Positions 16,198-24,694 of a stretch of 64,000 nucleotides of DNA are shown here, one piece after another (position 1 is the stretch's first letter; every line of letters begins with the position of its first letter). Below the pieces are notes generated by a model. The model did not search any database and was not told the origin of the DNA. It saw nothing but the letters and a program-made list of their open reading frames with translations. Both the position numbers and the translations under genes were made by a program. The stretch is from Roseomonas gilardii. Its GTDB lineage: Bacteria; Pseudomonadota; Alphaproteobacteria; Acetobacterales; Acetobacteraceae. The stretch lies in the NCBI RefSeq assembly GCF_001941945.1, contig NZ_CP015583.1, positions 485,001 to 549,000 of the forward strand, in the 5' to 3' direction.

Positions 16198-17579
16198 CAC
16201 GCGGTCTCCTGGCCGGACCAGCGATGCCAGAGGCGCCGAAGCAGGTTGCCGGCGGCGCGTTTGCGGTAGGCGGCGCTGGCGCGCAGGTCGTCGAGCGGGG
16301 CGATCTCCGCGCTCAGGGCCTGGGCGGCAGCGGCAAAGCTGGCTTCGTTGAAGGGGGCGCCGGCGAGGGCGGCCTCGGCGCCGGGGGCGCGGGCCGCCTG
16401 GGGGCCGAGGCCGCCATGGGCGATGCGGGCGGTGGCGATGCGGTCGCCGTCGCGGGTGAGCAGGATGCTGAGGCCGACGGCGGTGATGTCCTGGTCGTGG
16501 CGGCGGGAAAGCTTCTCGCAGGCCATCAGGGCGCCGTCCGGCGGGCGGGGGAGGAAGACGTCGCGGATGACCTCGCCCGTGGGTTTCAGGGCGTTGCGGC
16601 GGTAGCCGGTGAGGAACTGCTCCACCGGCATCTCGCGCTCGCCCTCCGGGCTGCTGAGGCGGAGGGTGGCGCCGAGGGCGAGCAGCGGCGGCAGGGCGTC
16701 GCCGATGGGGGAGGCGGTGCCGAGATTGCCGCCGAGCGTGCCCATGCCGCGGATCTGGCGGGAGCCGAGGCGGCGCAGCAGGCCGGCGAGCGGGGCGAAG
16801 CCGGGCTCCGTGGCGCAGAGGGCGAGGAGGCGGCGGTAGGGAAGGCTGGCGCCGATGCGCAGGCCCGTGGGCGTGACCTCGGCGATGGCGAGTTCGGGGA
16901 CGGCGAGGGTGCAGATGGTGGTCTCGGGCGCCTCCCGGTGCTCGGAGATGCGCAGGCCGAGATCGGTGCCGCCGGCGAGGAGCCAGGCGCCGGGATGGGC
17001 GGCGCGGAGGGCGACCAGCTCCGCCAGGCTGGCGGGGCGGTGGAAGCTCTGCGGGCCGCTTTCCAGGAGCGGGGCGGCGGGGAGCGTGGCGCCGGGCGGG
17101 GGCACGGCCGGTTCGGCGGGGAGGCGGGCGAAGGCCTCCAGGATCGGGCGGTAGCCCGTGCAGCGGCAGAGGTTGCCGGCCAGCGCCTCGTGCGGGTCGC
17201 CGCCCTCGGTCTGGTGCGCCCAGGCGGACATGACGATGCCAGGAGTGCAGAAGCCGCATTGCGTGCCGTTGCAGGCGGCCATGGTGGACTGCACGGGATG
17301 GGCGGTGCCGTCGGGGGCGCGCAGCCCCTCCACGGTGCGCAGGCGGCGGCCATGGATCTGGCCCAGGGTGAGCAGGCAGGAATTGACGGCGACGCGGGCG
17401 CCGTCGGGTTCCTCCAGCACCACGGTGCAGGCGCCGCAATCGCCCTCGGCGCAGCCTTCCTTGGTGCCGGTCAGAGCGGCGGGGCCGCGCAGCCAGTCGA
17501 GCAGCGTGGTGGTGGGCGGGAGCTCCGGCGGCAGGTGCCGCGGCTCGTCGTTCAGGTGGAAGGCGATATGGGCCGGCAT
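16197..17579 (-). CDS. xdhA: Xanthine dehydrogenase, FeS/FAD small subunit
   Basis: A 460-residue electron-transfer subunit. The plant-type [2Fe-2S] domain has its cysteines in GCAEGDCGACTV (residues about 42-53), and the second cluster lies in CGFCTPGIVMSAW and LAGNLCRCTGYRPIL. The FAD-binding domain follows from about residue 185 (LLAGGTDLGLRISEHR, GNLGTASPIGDALPPLLALG), then a CO-dehydrogenase flavoprotein C-terminal domain. It is the first gene of the xdhAB unit, divergent from the CorA-like gene (194 bp between starts). No regulator is adjacent. Confidence 0.94.
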   Translation of the reverse strand: MPAHIAFHLNDEPRHLPPELPPTTTLLDWLRGPAALTGTKEGCAEGDCGACTVVLEEPDGARVAVNSCLLTLGQIHGRRLRTVEGLRAPDGTAHPVQSTMAACNGTQCGFCTPGIVMSAWAHQTEGGDPHEALAGNLCRCTGYRPILEAFARLPAEPAVPPPGATLPAAPLLESGPQSFHRPASLAELVALRAAHPGAWLLAGGTDLGLRISEHREAPETTICTLAVPELAIAEVTPTGLRIGASLPYRRLLALCATEPGFAPLAGLLRRLGSRQIRGMGTLGGNLGTASPIGDALPPLLALGATLRLSSPEGEREMPVEQFLTGYRRNALKPTGEVIRDVFLPRPPDGALMACEKLSRRHDQDITAVGLSILLTRDGDRIATARIAHGGLGPQAARAPGAEAALAGAPFNEASFAAAAQALSAEIAPLDDLRASAAYRKRAAGNLLRRLWHRWSGQETA

Positions 17580-17773
17580 GGGGCGGAGCCTAGCAAGCCG
17601 GATGCCGTGGCTGCCATGGCGGGAATCGCAGGATGCGGCCGCGCAGAAGCAAAGGCGAGGAGACGCGGCCTGTCATGGAACGGACACTCGCCGCGCGACG
17701 GCGCCGGGCTTAGTGCGGGCGGCATGACATCCCCGGATTCCCCGCGCCGCGCCGGCATGCGCCACCGGCCCGC

Positions 17774-18712
17774 ATGATCCCGCCGCTTCAGGAAGGGGGC
17801 GACCGCACCCATGGCCGTGTCTGGGCGCTGGACATGCCCGGCTGGCGCTGGACCCACTACGACCTGGTGACGCCCGCGGCCTTTCCCGCGATCCAGGCGG
17901 AGGGATGGGGGGAGGATGTCCTCGCCCTGATGCGCGACAAGGACGAGACACCACGCCTGCAATCGCGGGACGGGCTCGTCATGGGAATCCTGCCGGACTT
18001 CCCGCACCAGGCCGGGCTCGAATCGCGGGAGGCGGCGAACTGGCGCTTCGCCATGCGGCAGGATCGCATCGTCACGGGGCGGCGGAGTTCCGTGGAGGGG
18101 CTTTATCACGCCTGGCAGGCGGCCCGCGACGGGCATGCGCCGCAGAGCCCCGCGGGGCTGGTGGACCTCGTGCTCGCGCATTTCGCGTCGGGGGTGGCGA
18201 AGCGCGCCGCGGCCCTCGACGACGAGGCGCGGCGGATCGAGGACGACCTGCTGTCCGACGAGCCGAAGCGGGGGCTGGACGAAAGCGGGCGTCGGCTGGG
18301 GGTGGTGCGGCGCGATGCGACCCGGCTGGTCCGCCTGGTCGCGCCGGTGGTGCGGCTGCTGCGGGAGGAAGAGGAGGAGCTTCCGGACTGGGCGGCCGAG
18401 CGGAGCCACGAGACGGCAAGGCGGCGCATCCTTTCGGCGCTGGACGACCTGCGGGCGCTGCAGGAACACGGGCGGGCCCTGCAGGACGAGCTTTCCGCGC
18501 GGCAGGCGACGGAAACGAACCGCAACGTCAACACCCTGTCGGTGATCACCGCCGTACTGCTGCCGCCGAGCCTGGTGGCGGGCTTCTTCGGGATGAACAC
18601 GGGCGGCATGGCGCTGGCCGAGCCGGAGAACGGCACGCTCTGGGCCGGGGGGCTGATGCTGGGTTCGGTGGCGGTCACGCTGCTGTTGCTGAGGCTGCGG
18701 CGGATCATCTGA
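17774..18712 (+). CDS. CorA/ZntB-family metal ion transporter
   Basis: A 312-residue protein with a long cytoplasmic N-terminal funnel domain and two C-terminal transmembrane helices. The G-M-N pore motif sits in LVAGFFGMNTGG after the first helix, and the protein ends in a basic tail (LLRLRRII). Dispersed acidic and basic residues across about residues 130-240 fit the long stalk helix of the pentameric channel. The N-terminus (GRVWALDMPGWRWTHYDLVT) is closer to ZntB than to CorA, so zinc rather than magnesium may be carried; this is uncertain. Confidence 0.87.
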   Translation: MIPPLQEGGDRTHGRVWALDMPGWRWTHYDLVTPAAFPAIQAEGWGEDVLALMRDKDETPRLQSRDGLVMGILPDFPHQAGLESREAANWRFAMRQDRIVTGRRSSVEGLYHAWQAARDGHAPQSPAGLVDLVLAHFASGVAKRAAALDDEARRIEDDLLSDEPKRGLDESGRRLGVVRRDATRLVRLVAPVVRLLREEEEELPDWAAERSHETARRRILSALDDLRALQEHGRALQDELSARQATETNRNVNTLSVITAVLLPPSLVAGFFGMNTGGMALAEPENGTLWAGGLMLGSVAVTLLLLRLRRII

Positions 18713-18734
18713 TCCGGACGGCGGCAGGTGGCGG

Positions 18735-19115
18735 TCAGGGCTCGTCCCGGCCGAGCAGGGCCTCGTCGATCTGTTCCAGCAGGCGCGGAAAGTCCACCGG
18801 CTTCGGGTGATAGGCATCGAATCCCGCCGCCGCCAGGTCGGTGGGGCTGGCGGGCAGGCCATGTGCCGTCAGCGCGATGATCGGGATCCGGGCGGCCTCG
18901 CCCTCCGCGCCGCGCAGGGAGCGGGCGACGCTCCAGCCGTCGCGGAGCGGCAGGTTCATGTCCAGCAGGATCAGGTCGGGCTGTTCCGCCAGGGCCCGGC
19001 GCAGCCCGGCCTCCCCATCCGGCGCCAGCACGACGTGGAAGCCTCGCCGCTCCAGCCTCCGGGACAGGGAGTCCCGCAGGTCCTCATGGTCCTCCACCAG
19101 CAGAATCCGGGTCAC
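18735..19115 (-). CDS. Single-domain response regulator
   Basis: A 126-residue receiver with no output domain. Acidic pocket Glu8/Asp9, phosphorylated Asp52 (LILLDMNLPLRDG), switch Thr83 (ALTAHG) and Lys105 (HPKPVD) are all present, so it should be active. The start is taken as GTG at 19115 because the nearby ATG at 19120 runs straight into a stop in its own frame. Histidine kinases are absent nearby, so its partner is elsewhere. It is convergent with the CorA-like gene (22-bp gap). Confidence 0.88.
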   Translation of the reverse strand: MTRILLVEDHEDLRDSLSRRLERRGFHVVLAPDGEAGLRRALAEQPDLILLDMNLPLRDGWSVARSLRGAEGEAARIPIIALTAHGLPASPTDLAAAGFDAYHPKPVDFPRLLEQIDEALLGRDEP

Positions 19116-19260
19116 GTCATGGTCCTGGGCGGCACCTTCCACGGGGCGGTCCGGCGCGGGGGCCGACCTGTCATCGAAGCGCCGCACATCCCCGCGGGTT
19201 GCCGCCGTCCGCCCCAGCCTGCCGGGGCGATGCATGGGGGCAACGCGCGCGGCGGGCCGT

Positions 19261-20619
19261 TCAGCGCGCGGGCGCCAGCCTTTCGGCCAGATCCGCCACC
19301 TGCCGCCGGATCTCCGCCACGGCGGTGATCTCCCACAGGCCGCCGGGAGCGCAGGGGCCGATGGCGTAGAGGCCGGGCACGGCCTCCCCATCCCGGTCCA
19401 GGACCGCGTCGCCGGGCGCGGTGTCGAGGCCCAGTTCCAGCGGATCGAGCCGCGCCAGCCCCGCCGCGAGGAGTTCCGCGACGGCCGGGTGCCGGAGCCA
19501 GTGGCGCCCCCCGGCGGGGCCGGTGCAGAGCTGCAGCCGCGCCACGGGCAGTTCCTCGCGTCGGCCGCCCCGGTGGCGCAGCATGACCCGGAGGCCGCCA
19601 TCCGGCCCGCTGGCACAGCTCTCCAGCCGGGCGGCATGGACCGTCACCTGACCGCCCTCCACCATCTCCCGCATCACGCCGAAGATCTCCGGCGCGATGC
19701 GGTGCCGGTGCAGGCTCCAGACGGTGCGGGCATGGCGCAGGAAGCGCCGCCGCTCCACGGGCGGCAGGCCCTGCCACAGCGCCTGGACATGCGGGCGGAC
19801 GGCATCCATCACCACCTGCCAGGGCTGGCCGGCGGCCCGGGCCCGCGCGGCCTCCCGCCGCAGCCAGCGCGACAGGCCCCGCGCGGTCAGGGGCCGCGGC
19901 GGCTCCGGCAGGCACCAGGCCGTGCCGGGCGGGGCGGCGCTGTGGGGCAAGGGCAGCCAGCCATGGCGCGAGACCACATGCACCGCGCCGCGATGCCCCT
20001 GCGCACGCAGGGCCAGCAGGTGATCCACCATGGTCAGGCCACTGCCCAGCAGCAGCACCGCACCGTCGGGCGGCAGGCCATGCAGCTCCGACAGGCCCTG
20101 GCAGGCGCCCTCGACCGGCTGCGAAGGTGCGTTGCCCAGGGCAAGCACGCAGATACGGGCCTGGCAGGCCATCGTCCCGGCCTCGATGCGCCAGAGCCCG
20201 TCCGCGCCACGCCGGATCGCGGAGACGGTCTGTGGCAGATGGGTGAGTTCCGCTCCCGCGCCCCGGCGCGCCTCTTCCAGCAGCGAGAGCATGTAGCGCC
20301 CGAAGAGCTGGCGGGGTGCGAAGCGGCGCGCCAGCGGCTTGTCGCGGTCCTCCGCCGGGCAGAAGGCGTCCGGCGATTGCGGCAGCAGCCAGCGCACGAA
20401 ATGGTCGGGCTCCCCGGCCAGGGCGCTCATCCCCCCGGCCGGCGCGTTGAGGACGTGCCAGCGCCCCGCTTCCTCATAGGCCGGGCCACGGCCGGGTTCG
20501 GGGCGTGGCTCGAAGAGAAGGATCCGCTGCCCGGCCGCGAGCCTCGCGCGCAGGAGAATGGCCAGCAGGGTCCCGGTGAAGCCCCCGCCGACGATGGCAA
20601 TATCGACCGGCTGATCCAT
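19261..20619 (-). CDS. FAD/NAD(P)-binding protein (YdhS-like)
   Basis: A 452-residue flavoprotein. The N-terminal Rossmann motif is AIVGGGFTGTLLAILL (residues about 8-23), followed by the family GRGPAYEEAGRWHVLNAPAG and FVRWLLPQSPDAFCPAEDRD, which mark the HSK/YdhS-type FAD-NAD(P) binding family. A second dinucleotide-binding region is seen at about residues 170-200 (ICVLALGNAPSQP and GAVLLLGSGLTMVDHLLAL). The substrate is unknown. It is separated by 145 bp from the response regulator, on the same strand. Confidence 0.82.
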   Translation of the reverse strand: MDQPVDIAIVGGGFTGTLLAILLRARLAAGQRILLFEPRPEPGRGPAYEEAGRWHVLNAPAGGMSALAGEPDHFVRWLLPQSPDAFCPAEDRDKPLARRFAPRQLFGRYMLSLLEEARRGAGAELTHLPQTVSAIRRGADGLWRIEAGTMACQARICVLALGNAPSQPVEGACQGLSELHGLPPDGAVLLLGSGLTMVDHLLALRAQGHRGAVHVVSRHGWLPLPHSAAPPGTAWCLPEPPRPLTARGLSRWLRREAARARAAGQPWQVVMDAVRPHVQALWQGLPPVERRRFLRHARTVWSLHRHRIAPEIFGVMREMVEGGQVTVHAARLESCASGPDGGLRVMLRHRGGRREELPVARLQLCTGPAGGRHWLRHPAVAELLAAGLARLDPLELGLDTAPGDAVLDRDGEAVPGLYAIGPCAPGGLWEITAVAEIRRQVADLAERLAPAR

Positions 20620-20747
20620 GGCCGCAGCCTAGCGGAGCCGGTCGGGGGGCGGCAAACAACCCATTCCCCGTTGCGGGCCTGGAAAGGATACATCTTTTGC
20701 GAAAGGGCCGAAGCGGGGATGAACATTCTCCATCGCCGCCACGGGAC

Positions 20748-21449
20748 CTAGACGGCGAGGTAACGGCGCCGCACCGCCTCGTCCGCCGCCAGCGCCTCCG
20801 GCGCCCCGCTCCAGACCGCCCGGCCCTTCTCCAGCACCACCGCGCGGTCCGCCACGCCCCGGGCGAAATGCGGGTTCTGCTCGGCCAGCAGGATGGTCAG
20901 CCCCTCGGCCTTCAGCCGCAGCACTGCCTGCGCCATCTGCTCCACGATCACCGGCGCCAGGCCCTCGCCCGGCTCGTCCAGCAGCAGCAGGCGCGGATTG
21001 CCCATCAGCGTGCGGGCGATGGTCAACATCTGCTGCTCGCCGCCGCTCATCCGCCCCCCGGGCCGGTCGCGCATCCGGCCGAGATTGGGAAAGAGCGCGA
21101 AGAGCCGTTCCGGCGTCCAGGGCGGCAGCCCCTCGCGCGGCGCCTGCCGGCCGACCTCCAGATTCTCCATCACCGTGAGATCGGCGAAGATCCGCCGCTC
21201 CTCCGGCACGTAGCCGAGCCCGGCGCGGGCGATGCGGTGCGGCTCCCAGCCCGTGATCTCGCGCCCGCCGAAGCGGATGCCGCCGCTCTCCGCCCGCAGC
21301 AGTCCCATGATGGTCTTGAGCGTGGTGCTCTTGCCCGCGCCGTTGCGGCCCAGCAGCATCACCAGCTCGCCCGCTCCGACCCGGAAGGACAGCCCCTGCA
21401 GGATGCGGGCGCGGCCATAGCCGCCGACGAGATCCACGACCTCCAGCAT
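20748..21449 (-). CDS. livF: Branched-chain amino-acid-type ABC transporter ATPase
   Basis: A 233-residue ATPase: Walker A GRNGAGKSTT (about residue 34), signature MSGGEQQMLTIARTLM, Walker B LLLLDEPGEGLAP and the switch His replaced in context by LAEQNPHFA. The pattern with LGYVPEERRIFADLTVMENL is characteristic of LivF. Its start overlaps the livG stop by one base (TGATG at 21447-21451). With livG and the fused permease it forms an uptake system for branched-chain amino acids or, as often in this family, amides, urea or aromatic compounds. No periplasmic binding protein gene is in this window. Confidence 0.93.
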   Translation of the reverse strand: MLEVVDLVGGYGRARILQGLSFRVGAGELVMLLGRNGAGKSTTLKTIMGLLRAESGGIRFGGREITGWEPHRIARAGLGYVPEERRIFADLTVMENLEVGRQAPREGLPPWTPERLFALFPNLGRMRDRPGGRMSGGEQQMLTIARTLMGNPRLLLLDEPGEGLAPVIVEQMAQAVLRLKAEGLTILLAEQNPHFARGVADRAVVLEKGRAVWSGAPEALAADEAVRRRYLAV

Positions 21450-22204
21450 CAGCCGGCCACCCCGTCACCGGTTCCCAGATAGATCTCCCGCACCGCCGGA
21501 TCGGCGCGGATGGAGGCCGCGTCCCCTTCCGCGATCAGCCGGCCATGGTCCAGCACCAGGATGCGGTCGGAAACGCCGAAGACCACGTCCATGTCATGCT
21601 CGGTGAAAAGCACGGCGATGCCCCGTTCCGTGGCGATCCGCCGCACCAGCCGCATCAGCGCCTCGCGCTCCGCCGGGGCCATGCCGGCGGTGGGCTCGTC
21701 CATCAGCAGCAGGCGCGGCTGCCCGGCCAGGGCGATGGCCAGCTCCAGCCGCTTCAGGTCGCCATAGGCCAGCACCCCCGCCGCGCGCTCCGCCTGCTCC
21801 GCCAGCCCGACCTGTTCCAGCAGTGCCCCGGCCTCCGCCCGCCGGCGGCCCGCCAGCGGCCGCCAGAAGCGCCAGACCTCCCCCTCCCGCGCCAGCAGGG
21901 CGAGCTGCACATTCTCCCGCAGCGTCATGGAACCGAAGGTGGCGGTGACCTGGAAGGTCCGCCCCACCCCCCGCCGGGCGATGGCGCGGGGCGAGAGGCC
22001 GGTGATCTCCCCACCCGCCAGCACCAGCCGCCCGGCATCCGGCCGCAACTGCCCGCCCACCATGTTGAAGCAGGTGGACTTCCCGGCCCCGTTCGGCCCG
22101 ATCAGCGCCAGCATCTCCCCCGCCGCCAGCGCGAAGGAAACGTCCGAGACCGCCGCCACCCCGCCGAAGGACTTCCGCAACCCCTGCGCCACGAGCAGGC
22201 TCAT
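21449..22204 (-). CDS. livG: Branched-chain amino-acid-type ABC transporter ATPase
   Basis: A 251-residue ATPase with Walker A GPNGAGKSTCFNMVGG (about residue 37), signature YGDLKRLELAIALAG, Walker B LLLMDEPTAGMAP and FTEHDMDVVFGVSDRILVL with the switch His. The GVGRTFQVTATFGSMTLREN stretch is typical of LivG. It is upstream of and coupled to livF. A 361-bp gap with hairpin repeats separates it from the permease gene, an unusual break in a transporter operon. Confidence 0.93.
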   Translation of the reverse strand: MSLLVAQGLRKSFGGVAAVSDVSFALAAGEMLALIGPNGAGKSTCFNMVGGQLRPDAGRLVLAGGEITGLSPRAIARRGVGRTFQVTATFGSMTLRENVQLALLAREGEVWRFWRPLAGRRRAEAGALLEQVGLAEQAERAAGVLAYGDLKRLELAIALAGQPRLLLMDEPTAGMAPAEREALMRLVRRIATERGIAVLFTEHDMDVVFGVSDRILVLDHGRLIAEGDAASIRADPAVREIYLGTGDGVAG

Positions 22205-22236
22205 GCGCCGGTCCGGCGTCGCGCTTGTGGCCGGCC

Positions 22237-22295
22237 CCGGGGGAGGCTCCGCCTGCCCCCGGACCCCCTCCGCTGGGGAGATGGTATCTCCCCAG
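22237..22295. repeat. Paired intergenic hairpins between livG and the permease gene
   Basis: Two adjacent stem-loops: 22237-22247 with 22251-22262 (loop TCC, one bulge) and 22273-22282 with 22286-22295 (10-bp perfect arms, loop GGT). They sit directly upstream of the livG start and belong to the hairpin-rich intergenic DNA of this genome. Confidence 0.6.
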
Positions 22296-22409
22296 ACCCC
22301 GCCTTTCGTGGGCGCGGGATGGCACGGTCAGCCCCCGGTCCGATCCGGCCGACCAGTGGCGTTCCCGAAGAAAGAAAAGCGCGATGTCCGTACGGGCTGC
22401 CCGGGCAGT

Positions 22410-22559
22410 CGCCGGAGAGCCATGCTCTCCGGCGCGATCCGGCCGACAGCAAGGGGCCAGCGAACCGGGTCCAGGGCCCGCAGGGTCCTGGCGGATCAGG
22501 GGGTGCGGGGGGGCGACGCACTGCGTCGACGGCGGAGCCTTTCCCCCGGGGCGCGACGG
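22410..22559. repeat. Structured hairpin repeat, copy A (long form)
   Basis: The element begins with an 11-bp perfect hairpin around CAT (22410-22420/22424-22434), continues through GACAGCAAGGGGCCAGCG, then a 21-nt imperfect palindrome (22471-22491) and a GC-rich tail ending GGAGCCTTTCCCCCGG. It is collinear with the copy at 50822-50962 and partly with 13799-13883. The rest of the 22205-22565 gap holds no gene. Confidence 0.75.
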
Positions 22560-22565
22560 CCCCGT

Positions 22566-24410
22566 TCACGCCTCGCGTCCCCGCAGCCAGAGGCGCCGTG
22601 CCGCGCCGGCGATGCCTTCGGGGAAGGCCATCACGACCAGCAGGATCACGGCCCCCAGCACGAGGCGCCAGAGATCGGTGCTGCGGACCAGGAGGTCGGC
22701 GAGGCCGGTATAGGCGAGGGCGCCGACCACCGGGCCGCTCATCGTCTGGAGCCCGCCCAGCAGCACCATCAGCAGCGCCTCCACCGAATGCGGGATGGCG
22801 ATATAGGTCGGGAAGACGCCGCCCTTGGCATAGGCGAAGATCGCCCCGGACAACCCCGCCGCCGCCCCGGCCACCGCCAGGGCCAGGATGCGCAGCCGCG
22901 CCACGTCGAGCCCGATCGCCTCCGCCCGCAGCGCCGAATCCCGGCCCGCCCGCAGCGCGTAGCCATAGGGGGCGTAGAGCATCCGGCGCAGCAGCAGCAC
23001 GGTCCCGGCGGCCAGCGCCAGCGCCAGGAGGTAGAAGGCGCGGGGATCGCGCGCCCAGCCCTCCGGCCAGAGGCCGAGCAGCCCGTTGTCGCCGCCGGTC
23101 ACCCCGACCCACTGGAAGGCGATGGCCCAGGTGATCTGCGCGAAGGCCAGGGTGAGCATGGCGAGGTAGATGCCCGAGAGCCGCACCACGAACCAGCCGA
23201 ACAGCCCCGCCGCCAGCCCAGCGGCGAGCGGCGCGGCCAGCAGCGCCAGCGGCATGGGGGCGGACAGGCTCTGGGCCAGCAGCCCGGCGGCATAGGCGCC
23301 GATGCCGAACCAGGCGGCATGGCCGAAGCTGGCCATCCCCCCGGGGCCCATCATGAAGTGCAGGCTGGCCGCGAAGACCAGCGCCACGCAGGCCTCGGTC
23401 AGCACGCTGAGCGCATAGTCGCCGAGCCAGAAGGGCGCGGAGGCGGCCAGCAGCAGCGCCGCGAGGCCCAGCGCGCGCAGGGCGGGCGGGGCGAGGCGGA
23501 TCACCGGCGCGGCGGCCACCGCCTCCCGCGCCTCGGCCTGCGGGCGGCCCAGCAACCCGTTCGGGCGCAGCACCAGCACCGCCGCCATCACCAGGAAGAC
23601 CAGCACCAGCGTGCTCTGCGGCAGCAGCGCCACGCCGAAGGCCTGCAGCACGCCGATCAGCAGGCTGGCCAGGAAGGCGCCCGTCAGGCTGCCCAGCCCG
23701 CCCACCACCACGACCACGAAGGCCTCGGTGATCACCGACAGGTCGATCTGCAGGTTGGCCGAGGCATTGGGCAGGGACAGCGCGCCGCCCAGCCCGGCCA
23801 GCCCGGCGCCGAGGGCGAAAACCGAGGTGAAGAGCAGGCGCTGGTTCACGCCCAGCGCCGCCGCCATCTCCCGGTCCAGCGTCGCGGCGCGCAGCAGCGT
23901 GCCCCAGCGCGTCCGGTGCAGCAGCAGCCAGAGCAGTCCCAGCACCACGGGCCCGGCCGCGATCAGGAGCAGGTCGTAGAAGGGGAAGCGGCTGCCGGCG
24001 ATCTCCACGAAGCCGCGCATCCAGCGCGGGCGGGGCAGGGAGAGCTCCGCCGGCCCCCAGAGCCAGAGCGTGGCGTCCTGCAGGATCAGCACCACGCCGA
24101 AGGTGGCCAGAAGCTGGAACAGTTCCGGCGCGCGGTACACCCGCCGCATCACCGCAAGTTCCAGCGCCACGCCGATCAGCGCCGTGGCGAGCGCGGTGAG
24201 CAGCACGCCGAGCACGAACCATTCCGGATCGCGCGGCAGGCGCGTCAGGATGCTCCAGCCGATATAGGCGCCCAGCATGGTCAGGCTGCCATGCGAGAAG
24301 TTCACGATCCGCGTGACGCCGAAGAGGATCGTCAGCCCGGAGGCCACCAGGAAGAGCGAGGAGGCCCCGGCCAGACCTGTCAGCAGGGTGGGCAGGAAGG
24401 TTCCGGTCAC
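22566..24410 (-). CDS. Fused branched-chain ABC permease (LivH-LivM)
   Basis: A 614-residue membrane protein in which LivH-like (about residues 1-290) and LivM-like (about 310-614) permeases form one chain. The LivH half has GLTILFGVTRIVNFSHGSLT and the coupling motif VVVVGGLGSLTGAFLASLLI; the LivM half has FGHAAWFGIGAYAAGL, the loop GVTGGDNGLLGLWP and MVLLGGLQTMSGPVVGALAY. The frame is continuous across the joint (about residue 295), so the fusion looks genuine. The start is GTG at 24410. It is divergent from the FAD-linked oxidase gene with a 284-bp spacer. Confidence 0.9.
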   Translation of the reverse strand: MTGTFLPTLLTGLAGASSLFLVASGLTILFGVTRIVNFSHGSLTMLGAYIGWSILTRLPRDPEWFVLGVLLTALATALIGVALELAVMRRVYRAPELFQLLATFGVVLILQDATLWLWGPAELSLPRPRWMRGFVEIAGSRFPFYDLLLIAAGPVVLGLLWLLLHRTRWGTLLRAATLDREMAAALGVNQRLLFTSVFALGAGLAGLGGALSLPNASANLQIDLSVITEAFVVVVVGGLGSLTGAFLASLLIGVLQAFGVALLPQSTLVLVFLVMAAVLVLRPNGLLGRPQAEAREAVAAAPVIRLAPPALRALGLAALLLAASAPFWLGDYALSVLTEACVALVFAASLHFMMGPGGMASFGHAAWFGIGAYAAGLLAQSLSAPMPLALLAAPLAAGLAAGLFGWFVVRLSGIYLAMLTLAFAQITWAIAFQWVGVTGGDNGLLGLWPEGWARDPRAFYLLALALAAGTVLLLRRMLYAPYGYALRAGRDSALRAEAIGLDVARLRILALAVAGAAAGLSGAIFAYAKGGVFPTYIAIPHSVEALLMVLLGGLQTMSGPVVGALAYTGLADLLVRSTDLWRLVLGAVILLVVMAFPEGIAGAARRLWLRGREA

Positions 24411-24694
24411 GGGCCGGATGCCTCACTGGCGGCGGCGGGCCTTCCAGGCATTCCGGGCGCGGCCAGTGGCGTGCTTCGGGACTCCATTGAGTCGTGCGAG
24501 GTTCCCATACCCGTGTCGATAGCGGATGGCCCCGCCATCGTCGCCGGGGTCGCGTCGGAAATCCGCCCGGAGGGCACCGCTGCATGCCGGCGAAGGGTCT
24601 CCCGGACGGGCCCGTCAGGTTCCTGCCCGCATTGACGGGATGGGCTGGGGACGGAAACCTCCCTCCCCGGATCACCAGGGGGAAAGACCATCGC

